Origin: Vibrio gangliei
GTDB lineage: Bacteria; Pseudomonadota; Gammaproteobacteria; Enterobacterales; Vibrionaceae
Direction: 5' to 3'
NCBI RefSeq assembly: GCF_026001925.1
Contig: NZ_AP021869.1
Span: 1,612,001 to 1,676,000 of the forward strand
Length of the DNA: 64,000 nucleotides
Of this stretch, positions 7,867 through 16,764 are shown piece by piece. The notes beneath the pieces are model-generated. The model did not search any database, was not told the DNA's origin, and saw nothing but the letters and a program-made list of their open reading frames with translations. The stretch's first letter is position 1. Every line of letters starts with the position of its first letter. A program made the position numbers and the translations under genes.

Positions 7867-10800
7867 CTACCCATGCCCTGGACGAGTGGTAACATCCCGC
7901 TCCATCTCCTGCTCTAACAAGACTTCAATATGCCCTGGTGATTGAGTTCCTTTTGAAATCAAACGATACATTTGCGGGATAACGAATAAGGTCACTATGG
8001 TGGCAAAGCTCATTCCAAATAAAACCACCGTACCAACGGCAACACGGCTTTCATAACCCGCTCCAACCGACAGCATCAATGGCAACGACCCCGCAATGGT
8101 GGTAAATGCCGTCATCAAAATTGGGCGTAAGCGACGTGCAGCGGCATCGACAATGGCTTTTTCAAACTCAATTCCTCTATCACGCAACTGGTTAGCAAAT
8201 TCAACAATGAGTATGCCGTTTTTCGTCACCATGCCTATCAGCAAGATCATGCCTATTTGGCTATAGATATTGAAGCCTTGTCCCATCAGATATAAACCGA
8301 TAAAGCCGCCTAGAACCCCCATTGGCACAGTAAACATAACCACAAGTGGGTTGATAAAACTTTCAAACTGAGCCGCGAGCACAAGGTAGGCAACCAATAG
8401 CGCCAGAGCAAATACGATCATGACGCTAGACTGATTCTCTTTGAAATCTTTCGACTCACCGGTGTAAGAAATCGTAATATCACTCGGAAGATGCTCAATT
8501 GCCTGTTGGTCCAGATAATCTAATGCCTGACCTAAAGTATAATTCGGCATCAAGTTAGCACTAAGAGTGATCGATTTTTGTTTATTGGTGTGTGATAAAC
8601 GGTTGGCAGAGGCGATTTCTTCTACCTTAGTCACGGTATCTAATGTGATCAACTCACCGCCATCGGTACGCAAATAAATTTTGCTTAAATCCGCCGCGTT
8701 ATTAAAGCTGTTTTCATCGCCACGCAAATACACATCGTATTCTTCACCACGTTCGAGATAGGTAGTCTCCGTGCTGCCGCCGAGCATGACTTCTAAGGTA
8801 TCGGCAATTTCACTAACACTAATGCCAAGGTCGGCTGCGCGCTGCTTATCAACGGTCACAACAAGTTCGGGTGTTTTTTCAGAATAATCCAAATCACCAC
8901 CGGTAATGACCCCATCAGCCTCACCTTTTTGTTGTAAAAACTCCGCCCACTTTTGTAGCTCTTTATATTCAGAACCGCCCAATACAAATTGAACGGGACT
9001 ATCAGAACGGCCACGGAAACCTGGCATCATGGCACGCACACGGACATCAGGAATGCCGGATAAAGTTTTATTAATAATACCGAGCGCTTGTTGCGCGGTA
9101 ACGGTACGTTTATCCCAATCTTCCAGCACCATGATCACAAAGCCGGTTTCATCCCCCGCTCTCCCTCCAAATGCTGGTGCATCGACACTGAATGACTTCA
9201 ACATACCTTGACCAAGCAATGGGATTAATCGATCTTCCACTTCATCCATATTGGCACTCATACGGTTAAAGCTGGTGGCATCAGCACCTTTCACAAACGC
9301 AAACAACACGCCTTTATCTTCTTGTGGTGCAAGTTGGCTTGGGATGAGTTGCATTAGCCCAGCACTAGCAGCAATACAGGCAATAATGCTAATAGGGGCA
9401 CTCCAGCGCCAGCGAATCGCACGAACCAATCCGCCACGGTATGCGTTTTCGACACGATTAAACATGCGATCGATACACAAGTTAAATCGATTCGGTTTTA
9501 CATTGGCTTTCAGCAACTTACTGCCGAGAACTGGGGTTAAGGTCAGTGCAATTAAAGAAGAGAACAATACTGACATGGCCAGCAATACTGAAAACTCAGT
9601 AAAAAGCAAACCAACCATGCCGTCCATGAAGGATATTGGTAAGAATACCATCACCAAAACCAAGGTGGTGGCCATAACCGCAAACCCAACTTCGCGTGTG
9701 CCTTTATACGCAGCAAGTAATGGTGGCTCACCTTTTTCTAAATGATGGAAAATGTTTTCGACCACCACAATCGCGTCATCTACCACTAAACCAATCGCCA
9801 AAATCAAAGCCAGCAAAGTGATCAAGTTGACCGAAAAACCAAAGTAATACGCAGCCATGAATGCTGAGATCAGCGAAACCGGTACGGTAACAGCAGGAAT
9901 TAAGGTTGCACGTAATTGACCTAAGAAGATATACAGCACCAACACCACTAAACCGCCAGTAATGAACAAGGTGTTATAAACTTCGTTGATCGACTGCTCG
10001 ATGAAAATAGTCGCGTCGTATTCGATATCTAGGTGAGTACTCGCTGGTAGGAACTTTTGCACCTCAGCCACTTCTTTGCGCACACGCTGAGCCACTTCGA
10101 GAGGATTGGCATCGGTTTGAGTGATGATGCCCATGCTCACCCCCACTTCACCATCACTCTTATACATGGAGCTTTCGTTTTTTGCGCCTAAATATATTTG
10201 TGCGACATCTTGCAAATAAATAGGGTGACGGTCACGACTTTTACTGACCACTAAATAACGGAAATCTTCCTCGGTTAAGTAGTTACGCGTGGTACGAACC
10301 GTCATTGAGGTCGTGTCATTACGAACTTCACCACTTGGGTTTTCGACATTCTCTCGTCTTAGCGCGTCTTTAATATCGGTGGTGGTAATGCCTAAGCCCG
10401 CCATCGCAGTTGGGTCTAGCTTCATGTACATCACTTTATCTAGGCCACCACTGATATCAATCGAGCTGACACCAGAGATCAATGTAAAGCGATCAAGCAA
10501 CACTCGGTTTATATAATCCGTCAGTTGGGTGCGATCCATCTTATTGGAGGTGACGTTAATATTGACTGCCGCTTCACCTGAACCGTTATCTTTTGACACA
10601 ATCGGGTCGTCAGCTTCATCCGGTAAAGCACGCTGTGCACGAGCAATCGCATCACGTACATCACTGACACCAGTAGTGAGGTCATAACCCAAATCAAATG
10701 TAATCGTAATACGTGAGCTGCCATTACGAGACACTGATTGAATGTCATCGACACCGCTGATGCCAGACAGTTGGTCTTCTAACACCGTGGTGATTTGGCT

Positions 10801-10980
10801 TTCCATAATACTGGCGGAGGCCCCATCGTAACTGGTCGAAACCGTTACCACAGGGTTAGAAATATCCGGCATTTCACGTACGGCCAGCTTACTAAACGAA
10901 ACATAGCCAAATACACACAATAAAAGGCTGAGTACGATAGCCACCGTTGGGCGCTTTACAGACACATCAGATAACCACAT
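7867..10980 (-). CDS. RND multidrug efflux transporter, inner-membrane pump
   Basis: A 1037-residue proton-driven pump of the hydrophobe/amphiphile efflux family (AcrB/MexB-like), full length for the family. Twelve membrane segments surround two large periplasmic loops. The paired aspartates of the proton relay are in LAIGLVVDDAIVVVEN in segment 4. The family opening WLSDVSVKRPTVAIVLSLLL is present. It follows the adaptor gene with no gap (TAA then ATG), so the two are one operon; the outer-membrane partner must be a TolC encoded elsewhere. No local regulator is seen. Substrates cannot be told from sequence by eye. Confidence 0.93.
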   Translation of the reverse strand: MWLSDVSVKRPTVAIVLSLLLCVFGYVSFSKLAVREMPDISNPVVTVSTSYDGASASIMESQITTVLEDQLSGISGVDDIQSVSRNGSSRITITFDLGYDLTTGVSDVRDAIARAQRALPDEADDPIVSKDNGSGEAAVNINVTSNKMDRTQLTDYINRVLLDRFTLISGVSSIDISGGLDKVMYMKLDPTAMAGLGITTTDIKDALRRENVENPSGEVRNDTTSMTVRTTRNYLTEEDFRYLVVSKSRDRHPIYLQDVAQIYLGAKNESSMYKSDGEVGVSMGIITQTDANPLEVAQRVRKEVAEVQKFLPASTHLDIEYDATIFIEQSINEVYNTLFITGGLVVLVLYIFLGQLRATLIPAVTVPVSLISAFMAAYYFGFSVNLITLLALILAIGLVVDDAIVVVENIFHHLEKGEPPLLAAYKGTREVGFAVMATTLVLVMVFLPISFMDGMVGLLFTEFSVLLAMSVLFSSLIALTLTPVLGSKLLKANVKPNRFNLCIDRMFNRVENAYRGGLVRAIRWRWSAPISIIACIAASAGLMQLIPSQLAPQEDKGVLFAFVKGADATSFNRMSANMDEVEDRLIPLLGQGMLKSFSVDAPAFGGRAGDETGFVIMVLEDWDKRTVTAQQALGIINKTLSGIPDVRVRAMMPGFRGRSDSPVQFVLGGSEYKELQKWAEFLQQKGEADGVITGGDLDYSEKTPELVVTVDKQRAADLGISVSEIADTLEVMLGGSTETTYLERGEEYDVYLRGDENSFNNAADLSKIYLRTDGGELITLDTVTKVEEIASANRLSHTNKQKSITLSANLMPNYTLGQALDYLDQQAIEHLPSDITISYTGESKDFKENQSSVMIVFALALLVAYLVLAAQFESFINPLVVMFTVPMGVLGGFIGLYLMGQGFNIYSQIGMILLIGMVTKNGILIVEFANQLRDRGIEFEKAIVDAAARRLRPILMTAFTTIAGSLPLMLSVGAGYESRVAVGTVVLFGMSFATIVTLFVIPQMYRLISKGTQSPGHIEVLLEQEMERDVTTRPGHG

Positions 10981-12042
10981 TTACTGGGCTCCTTGTGAGT
11001 CACTCTTCGGCAGCGCTAACGTTTCTTGCTCAACCACCTTAACGGTTAAACCATCACGCATATTGACCAAACCTTTGGTAACGATTGTTTTACCGATTTC
11101 TAGCCCTGATTCCACCACAATTTTGTCTTCAATACGGGCACCAAGAACAATGTCTGTTCGCGTAACTTTATCACCTTCAACGACATAGACATAACGCTTA
11201 GTACCTGAATACTCCAAGGCTTGAACGGGAATAATTGGTTTATTGATTGTAGGGAACGTTAAGGTGGCAGACATCAACATGCCAGGCTTTAGCTTATGAT
11301 CAGGGTTAGGAATATCGACGCGCACAGGCACACTCAAGGTGGCATCATTAACGCGCGTATTAATGTGCGTCACCTTGCCTGAAAATTCTTGATGACTCCA
11401 TGCGCGGCTGTGGGTTTTCACTTCCATGCCAAGAGTGATTTCCGAAAGATACTTTTCTGGCACTTGTAAATCAAGACGCATGCGGTCCAAGTTATCTAGC
11501 GTAAATAACTCTTCATTGGTACTGACGGTTTTACCTTTACTAAAATCGATAAATCCAATCGTACCGGCAAAGGGCGCATTAATATTAAGGTAAGAGAGAT
11601 CCGCTAACGCCGCATCTAACCGCGCTTTCGCAATATCAACACTGGCTCGTTGAGCATCCAGCTCGGTTTGAGTGATCGCATTACGCTTAACCAAGCGAGC
11701 ATATTCACGCTCTTTACGCTGTTCATCTTGATAGTAAGCTCGCGCTTCATTAAGGGTCGCTTTTGCTTTCATGGTATCAAGCACGATCAAAGGTTGATTG
11801 GCTTTTACTTCCTGATTAGAGCTCACCAAAATAGTATCAACCTTGCCTGAAACCTCTGGGGTGATAAGTACCGACTCTTGTGCCGCCAGTTTTGCCACTA
11901 AGGTAAGAGATTGTTGAACATCGTGCTGCTCAACAATTTGCGTTCCTACAGGAATCGCAGATGTGGCCGCCTCTACAGGTTGAGAATGAAAAGAGAGAAA
12001 AGAAAAAGCAATTCCCAACGCCAAAAATGAGTGTTTAATCAT
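10981..12042 (-). CDS. RND efflux periplasmic adaptor (membrane fusion protein)
   Basis: A 353-residue adaptor that links the RND pump to an outer-membrane channel. The N-terminus MIKHSFLALGIAFSFLSF is a signal peptide. A lipoyl half-motif (ITPEVSGKVDTILVSSNQEVKANQPL) precedes a coiled-coil hairpin at about residues 75-145, with a second lipoyl half and beta-barrel domains after it (NINAPFAGTIGFIDFSKG). The start at 12042 has a GGAAT ribosome site; the upstream extension of the frame lacks signal character. Gene order adaptor then pump, with no TolC gene, is common in Vibrio. Confidence 0.92.
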   Translation of the reverse strand: MIKHSFLALGIAFSFLSFHSQPVEAATSAIPVGTQIVEQHDVQQSLTLVAKLAAQESVLITPEVSGKVDTILVSSNQEVKANQPLIVLDTMKAKATLNEARAYYQDEQRKEREYARLVKRNAITQTELDAQRASVDIAKARLDAALADLSYLNINAPFAGTIGFIDFSKGKTVSTNEELFTLDNLDRMRLDLQVPEKYLSEITLGMEVKTHSRAWSHQEFSGKVTHINTRVNDATLSVPVRVDIPNPDHKLKPGMLMSATLTFPTINKPIIPVQALEYSGTKRYVYVVEGDKVTRTDIVLGARIEDKIVVESGLEIGKTIVTKGLVNMRDGLTVKVVEQETLALPKSDSQGAQ

Positions 12043-12248
12043 GTCAGAATTCCGTTTACATCGATGAATTAATTCTAACAGCAGAAAATATGGCTGAGCG
12101 TAAAGCAATGTAAATAAACCCTAGGAAGATCAAATTTTTTGCAACGATGTTTTATTCGCCTTTTTTGGTCATTTTGGTCAATAAAATGGCATAAAAAGTA
12201 CGAATAGTTCGAAAACTCAACACTTAATCAATAAATTAAAAAAAAATC

Positions 12249-12283
12249 TTTACAGCAAAAAAGAGTTTGCTATTATGCGCCCC
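12249..12283 (+). promoter_or_regulatory. Promoter of the tRNA-Tyr array
   Basis: The -35 box TTTACA (12249-12254) and -10 box TATTAT (12271-12276) are 16 bases apart. The discriminator GCGCCCC is GC-rich, typical of stable RNA promoters under stringent control by ppGpp and DksA. Confidence 0.85.
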
Positions 12284-12291
12284 ACACTTGT

Positions 12292-12376
<85 letters not shown>

Positions 12377-12471
12377 TTATTTCTATTGCTTGAGCAATCA
12401 AATTGATTCAGGTAATAACGTTCTAGAGATGAACTAGCCATTCATTTTGATTATGAACAAACACAATTTGT

Positions 12472-12556
<85 letters not shown>

Positions 12557-12654
12557 TTATTCTATTATCTGAGCGTTTATTTTCATTCTGTCAGGTAATA
12601 ACGTTCTAGAAATGAACCAGCCATTCATTTTGATTATGAACAAACACAATTTGT

Positions 12655-12739
<85 letters not shown>

Positions 12740-12837
12740 TTATTCTATTATCTGAGCATTTATTTTCATTCTGTCAGGTAATAACGTTCTAGAGATGAAC
12801 CAGCCATTCATTTTGATCATGAACAAACACAATTTGT

Positions 12838-12922
<85 letters not shown>

Positions 12923-12930
12923 TTCTTCTT

Positions 12931-12958
12931 AAAGCCAGCTCAAGTAGCTGGCTTTTTT
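12931..12958 (+). terminator. Terminator of the tRNA-Tyr array
   Basis: Arms AGCCAGCT (12933-12940) and AGCTGGCT (12946-12953), a 5-base loop, then a run of T. Confidence 0.92.
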
Positions 12959-13090
12959 GATCTCTACACGGAATTTTCCTTCCCTTAGACAGGCTCTTTT
13001 TCAACAGGAAACCTGCCTCACTTCACATCTTTGCAATAAATGAAAAAACAAAAATAGCATAAAATTGTATACAAAATTTCCACTCTATAT

Positions 13091-13123
13091 TTGCACCACA
13101 ATAACGCAGCCCTTGCACCACAA
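13091..13123 (+). promoter_or_regulatory. Putative upstream activator sites for the sigma-54 promoter
   Basis: Two exact copies of TTGCACCACAA at 13091-13101 and 13113-13123, spaced 22 bases start to start, so on one face of the helix. They lie 80-110 bases upstream of the -24/-12 promoter, the usual position for an enhancer-binding activator. The activator is not encoded in the window. Confidence 0.6.
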
Positions 13124-13171
13124 GCTATCAACCTTCATATTAAACAATAGGTTATACATCCTAATCACTTG

Positions 13172-13184
13172 AATCAGCGTGTTA
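13172..13184 (+). promoter_or_regulatory. Putative IHF site
   Basis: AATCAG-CGTG-TTA matches the IHF consensus WATCAA-N4-TTR with one mismatch. It sits between the direct repeats and the sigma-54 promoter, where IHF normally bends DNA to bring activator and polymerase together. Confidence 0.5.
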
Positions 13185-13202
13185 TTTTCAAAAACAGAAA
13201 AG

Positions 13203-13217
13203 TGGCACAAATGTTGC
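13203..13217 (+). promoter_or_regulatory. Sigma-54 (RpoN) promoter
   Basis: TGGCAC-AAATG-TTGC matches the -24/-12 consensus, with GG and GC ten bases apart. Transcription would start near 13229, giving a leader of about 205 bases before the permease gene. The rest of 12959-13433 holds no gene that I can support. Confidence 0.85.
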
Positions 13218-13433
13218 GTATTAGACCTAGCTTGCAGAAATTAACACCACTAATTTACAAGTTTGATTGTATTCAATATTGTTGCATTAATGTTAAAGCA
13301 CACCTATACATAAATGGATGCAGAAATAATTACACCAATAACTGCACAACCAAGGGTCACAGATCCTAAAAACTTGGGAAGGTAACCCCAGATTGCCTCA
13401 ACATTTAGTGGAATAGACACATAAGGAAATGTC

Positions 13434-14957
13434 ATGAAGCTTTTATACACGCTGAATCAACGCCCGCCTATCGGCACCACATTACTACTGGCACTACAAC
13501 ATATGTTGGCATCGATCGGGGGCATCGTGGCCGTTCCTCTCATTGTTGGCTCATCCATTAACCTACCTGCTGTTGAAATTGCGGATTTGATCAATGCAGC
13601 ATTACTGGCATCAGGGATCGGCACCATCATTCAATGTGTCGGATTTGGCGCGGTGGGTATTCGATTACCTGTGGTAATGGGATCGAGTTTCGCCTTTCTC
13701 GGTGTGTTAATCACGATAGGTAAGAGTGATGGCGTCAGTGGCATCATGGGAGCGGCGTTTGCAGGCTCCTTCTTAGTCATCATTGCTAGCTTCTTTATGG
13801 AAAAAATTAAGAAACTGTTCCCTGATGTCGTCAGTGGCGTTGTGATTACTTTAATCGGTTTAACCATTCTCCCTGTTGCTATGAATTGGATCGGTGATGC
13901 GCCACAAGGCAGTACGGACTTTGCCACTTTACCTAAACTCTTTTTAGCTGTGATTTCCTTAGGCATCGTTATTTTAGTCTCAGTGTATTGCAGAGGCGTG
14001 ATTGCGGCTTCTGCCATTGTGATTGGTTTATTCGGTGGCTATTTAGTAGCTTTAGGTATGGGCATGGTTGACCTAGACCAAATCAGCAATGCCGCTTGGG
14101 TAGCTGGCCCTGAGCCATTGAAATATGGCCTGACATTTTCTTGGGGACCGATTCTAAGTATTAGCTTGGTCTACATTATCGTAGTGGCAGAAGCCACAGG
14201 TGACTTCATGGCACTGGCCGCAAACTGCCAAAAAGATTTAAGTGGTAAAGAATTAAAACGAGGGGTATTGGGTGATGGCTTGGCAAGTACGTTAGGTTCA
14301 CTGCTTTCTGCAATGCCATTGGCTTCGTTTAGCCAAAACGTAGGTATCGTCGGTATTACTGGTGTTGCGAGTCGATACGTTGTGGCGGCAACCGGTGGTC
14401 TATTAATTCTTGGCGGAATGTTCCCGAAACTGGCAGCCATGGCAGTAACCATTCCAAAACCTGTACTTGGTGGCGTTGGTTTTATTATGTTCGGTATGAT
14501 CGCTTATGCGGGCATCCGTATGTTAATCAAAGCGGCCGATACACGTCGTAATGCTTTAATTATTTGCGTGAGTTTAGCGGCTGGTCTGGCGGTCACTATT
14601 GAACCTCGCCTTATTCAACACTTACCACATACGCTAGCGGAGTTTTTCCACTCTGGGATTACTACCGGTACGATTGTTGCGGTATTGCTTCATCAATTAC
14701 TACCACAAAATATGAGTGAAGAACGTGCGGTCAAGAAACAAGAAATTGCTGAGATGACCCGCGATGAAGATACACATACCGCCGCCATCAAAGTGATGGA
14801 ATCAAAAGCCACCATTTCTAAAGCGATTGCCACGATAGCGGCTGAACGTGAAGAAGTACGCAACCAAGTTTTATTGGAAGCGCAATCTGAAGACGAATTG
14901 AATGATAAACAATCCAACTCAGACAGTCGGCTCTCACCCAGTACGGCGATGAAATAA
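13434..14957 (+). CDS. NCS2-family purine (xanthine/uric acid type) permease
   Basis: A 507-residue transporter of the nucleobase-cation symporter 2 family with about 14 membrane segments. Hallmarks: LALQHMLA in segment 1 (the Gln-His pair), GSSFAFLG, and VAEATGDFMALA in the segment carrying the substrate-binding acidic residue. These fit the xanthine/uric acid branch rather than uracil carriers, though the exact purine is inferred. A charged C-terminal tail of about 75 residues (KKQEIAEMTRDEDTHTAA onward) is longer than usual. AAGGAAATGTC precedes the start. It heads a unit with the 8-oxoguanine deaminase gene, 146 bases downstream, behind the sigma-54 promoter. Confidence 0.9.
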   Translation: MKLLYTLNQRPPIGTTLLLALQHMLASIGGIVAVPLIVGSSINLPAVEIADLINAALLASGIGTIIQCVGFGAVGIRLPVVMGSSFAFLGVLITIGKSDGVSGIMGAAFAGSFLVIIASFFMEKIKKLFPDVVSGVVITLIGLTILPVAMNWIGDAPQGSTDFATLPKLFLAVISLGIVILVSVYCRGVIAASAIVIGLFGGYLVALGMGMVDLDQISNAAWVAGPEPLKYGLTFSWGPILSISLVYIIVVAEATGDFMALAANCQKDLSGKELKRGVLGDGLASTLGSLLSAMPLASFSQNVGIVGITGVASRYVVAATGGLLILGGMFPKLAAMAVTIPKPVLGGVGFIMFGMIAYAGIRMLIKAADTRRNALIICVSLAAGLAVTIEPRLIQHLPHTLAEFFHSGITTGTIVAVLLHQLLPQNMSEERAVKKQEIAEMTRDEDTHTAAIKVMESKATISKAIATIAAEREEVRNQVLLEAQSEDELNDKQSNSDSRLSPSTAMK

Positions 14958-14965
14958 GGTAAATC

Positions 14966-14988
14966 TATACCCAAGTTACTTGAGTATA
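14966..14988. repeat. Short TATACCCAAGT-family palindrome
   Basis: A 23-base palindrome with arms TATACCCAAGT and ACTTGAGTATA (one mismatch), a shorter relative of the one at 3151-3189. Confidence 0.7.
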
Positions 14989-14992
14989 AATT

Positions 14993-15027
14993 GAAAGCAA
15001 AAGCCCGAGTGAGTGGCTTTTGCTTTC
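14993..15027 (+). terminator. Hairpin between permease and deaminase genes
   Basis: Perfect 13-base arms GAAAGCAAAAGCC and GGCTTTTGCTTTC with a 9-base loop, but no long T run after it. It may stabilise the upstream message or cause partial termination, lowering deaminase relative to permease. Confidence 0.6.
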
Positions 15028-15103
15028 ATATCACCACTCCCATTAATTGAATCAATAAGACCTTCTCCCCTGAAATGGTTGCGAAGGCTAAGGACGATTA
15101 TGA

Positions 15104-16540
15104 ATGTCTCGTATTGCTAACCCACAAGCAGCAAACTCACAAGCAGCAAACTCACAATCTATAAACACAGAAACACAAAAAACCACTTGGATAAAAAATC
15201 CTCTCGCCATTTACTCTGGCAGCCAACACGATGCGCGCAGTGGCATTGTCGTGCAAGGCAATATCATCAAAGAATTAGTGGCGCTGAATGCCGAGCCTTC
15301 TCAGCCTGTCGATAACGTAGTTGATGCGAAAAATCACGTTGTCACACCGGGGCTCATCAATGCCCATCACCATTTTTATCAAACCTTAACTCGCGCCTAC
15401 CCTGATGCACTCGACAAAGAGCTCTTTAATTGGCTCAAGACTCTCTACCCGGTCTGGGCGGGTCTCGATGAGGAAATGCATGCCCTTTCCACCGAGGTAG
15501 CATTAGTAGAAATGATGATGTCAGGTTGTACTACCGCTTCCGATCATCACTATTTGATCCCTGTCGGCTTAGAGCATGCCATTGATATTCAAGTTGACGT
15601 TGCTAAGAACCTCGGTATTCGCGCTATTTTAACTCGTGGTTCAATGAGCCTAGGTGAAGACGATGGCGGCCTACCACCGCGTCATACGATTCAAACTGAA
15701 CAAACCATCATTGATGACAGCCTGCGTTTGATTGAGCAATACCACCAGCGAGAAGACGGGGCGATGACACAAATCGCGCTTGCACCTTGCTCGCCTTTCT
15801 CGGTCACGACCGATCTAATGAAAGAGACCTCGCGTATCGCCCATCGTGAAAACGTCATGATGCACACTCATTTATGTGAAACCATTGATGAAGAAGAGTT
15901 CTGCTTAAAACGCTTTGGCTATCGCCCAGTTGATTACCTAGAAAACGTTGGTTGGCTTAATGACAAAACTTGGTTAGCGCACGGTATTCACTTTAACGAT
16001 GAAGAAATTCAACGCTTAGGTAAAGCCGGTGTTGGCATCAGCCACTGCCCGACCTCAAACATGATGCTGGCATCGGGTATTTGCCGTAACAACGAACTGG
16101 AAGCGGCAGGCGTTAAAGTTGGTCTTGGCGTCGATGGTTCTGCGTCCAATGATGGTTCGAACATGATTGCCGAAGTGCGCATGGCGATGTATTTACAACG
16201 GTTACGTTATGGCTCAGCCAATGTCTCGCATTTTGATGCACTGCGTTGGGCAACCAAAGGGTCAGCAACCGCAATGGGACGCTCGGATATTGGCGAACTG
16301 GCCGTTGGTAAGCAAGCGGATATAGCTATGTTTACACTTGATGATATTCGCTTCTCTGGCTCACATGACCCACTGGCGGCTCTGATTATGTGTGGCGCAC
16401 AACAAGCGGATCGCGTCATGATCAACGGTGAGTGGCGTGTCCACGATGGTCATGTGATTGGCTTAGATTTAGAAGCTCTCCTGATTCAACATCGTCATGC
16501 AGCCAAACGCTTGGCTGAAAAAGCCATGAAGTTACGTTAG
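15104..16540 (+). CDS. 8-oxoguanine deaminase (amidohydrolase)
   Basis: A 478-residue metal-dependent amidohydrolase related to cytosine/guanine deaminases. The metal motif HHHFYQTLTRA (about residues 88-98) is the one I associate with 8-oxoguanine deaminase (EC 3.5.4.32), which turns 8-oxoguanine into urate. Further ligands: HTHLCE (about 250), the HGIHF segment and GVDGSASND with the catalytic Asp. The N-terminal 25 residues contain an exact duplication (QAANSQAANSQ), from a 15-base tandem repeat, and look dispensable. AAGGA lies nine bases before this ATG; an overlapping ATG four bases earlier opens only six codons. Pairing with a xanthine/urate-type permease supports purine salvage or catabolism. 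Confidence 0.85.
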   Translation: MSRIANPQAANSQAANSQSINTETQKTTWIKNPLAIYSGSQHDARSGIVVQGNIIKELVALNAEPSQPVDNVVDAKNHVVTPGLINAHHHFYQTLTRAYPDALDKELFNWLKTLYPVWAGLDEEMHALSTEVALVEMMMSGCTTASDHHYLIPVGLEHAIDIQVDVAKNLGIRAILTRGSMSLGEDDGGLPPRHTIQTEQTIIDDSLRLIEQYHQREDGAMTQIALAPCSPFSVTTDLMKETSRIAHRENVMMHTHLCETIDEEEFCLKRFGYRPVDYLENVGWLNDKTWLAHGIHFNDEEIQRLGKAGVGISHCPTSNMMLASGICRNNELEAAGVKVGLGVDGSASNDGSNMIAEVRMAMYLQRLRYGSANVSHFDALRWATKGSATAMGRSDIGELAVGKQADIAMFTLDDIRFSGSHDPLAALIMCGAQQADRVMINGEWRVHDGHVIGLDLEALLIQHRHAAKRLAEKAMKLR

Positions 16541-16583
16541 GCACTGTTTTTTAGATTCTTAACGCCCAAACCACTCCCTACCA

Positions 16584-16618
16584 ATGACTGTACTAGAACG
16601 CGCTCTAGGCACAGTCAT
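16584..16618 (+). terminator. Terminator-like hairpin after the deaminase gene
   Basis: Outer arms ATGACTGT and ACAGTCAT enclose inner arms CTAGA and TCTAG. A short T run follows. It probably ends the purine unit ahead of the Dcu gene. Confidence 0.6.
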
Positions 16619-16764
16619 TTCCATGCAAAGTCATTTCATCTCGCCGATCACAGTTTTTACCGTTTGGTATCACACCGAACTATGACATTGCACTAGATCA
16701 ATACCTAGCATCAATATCGATGTTAGTTTCTCTGAAAGTAATAATACTTTAGAGGTAAACAGGT

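Noticed and set aside
13169-13369. 66-residue frame upstream of the permease
   Set aside because: It overlaps the IHF site and sigma-54 promoter, has no ribosome site and no family resemblance.
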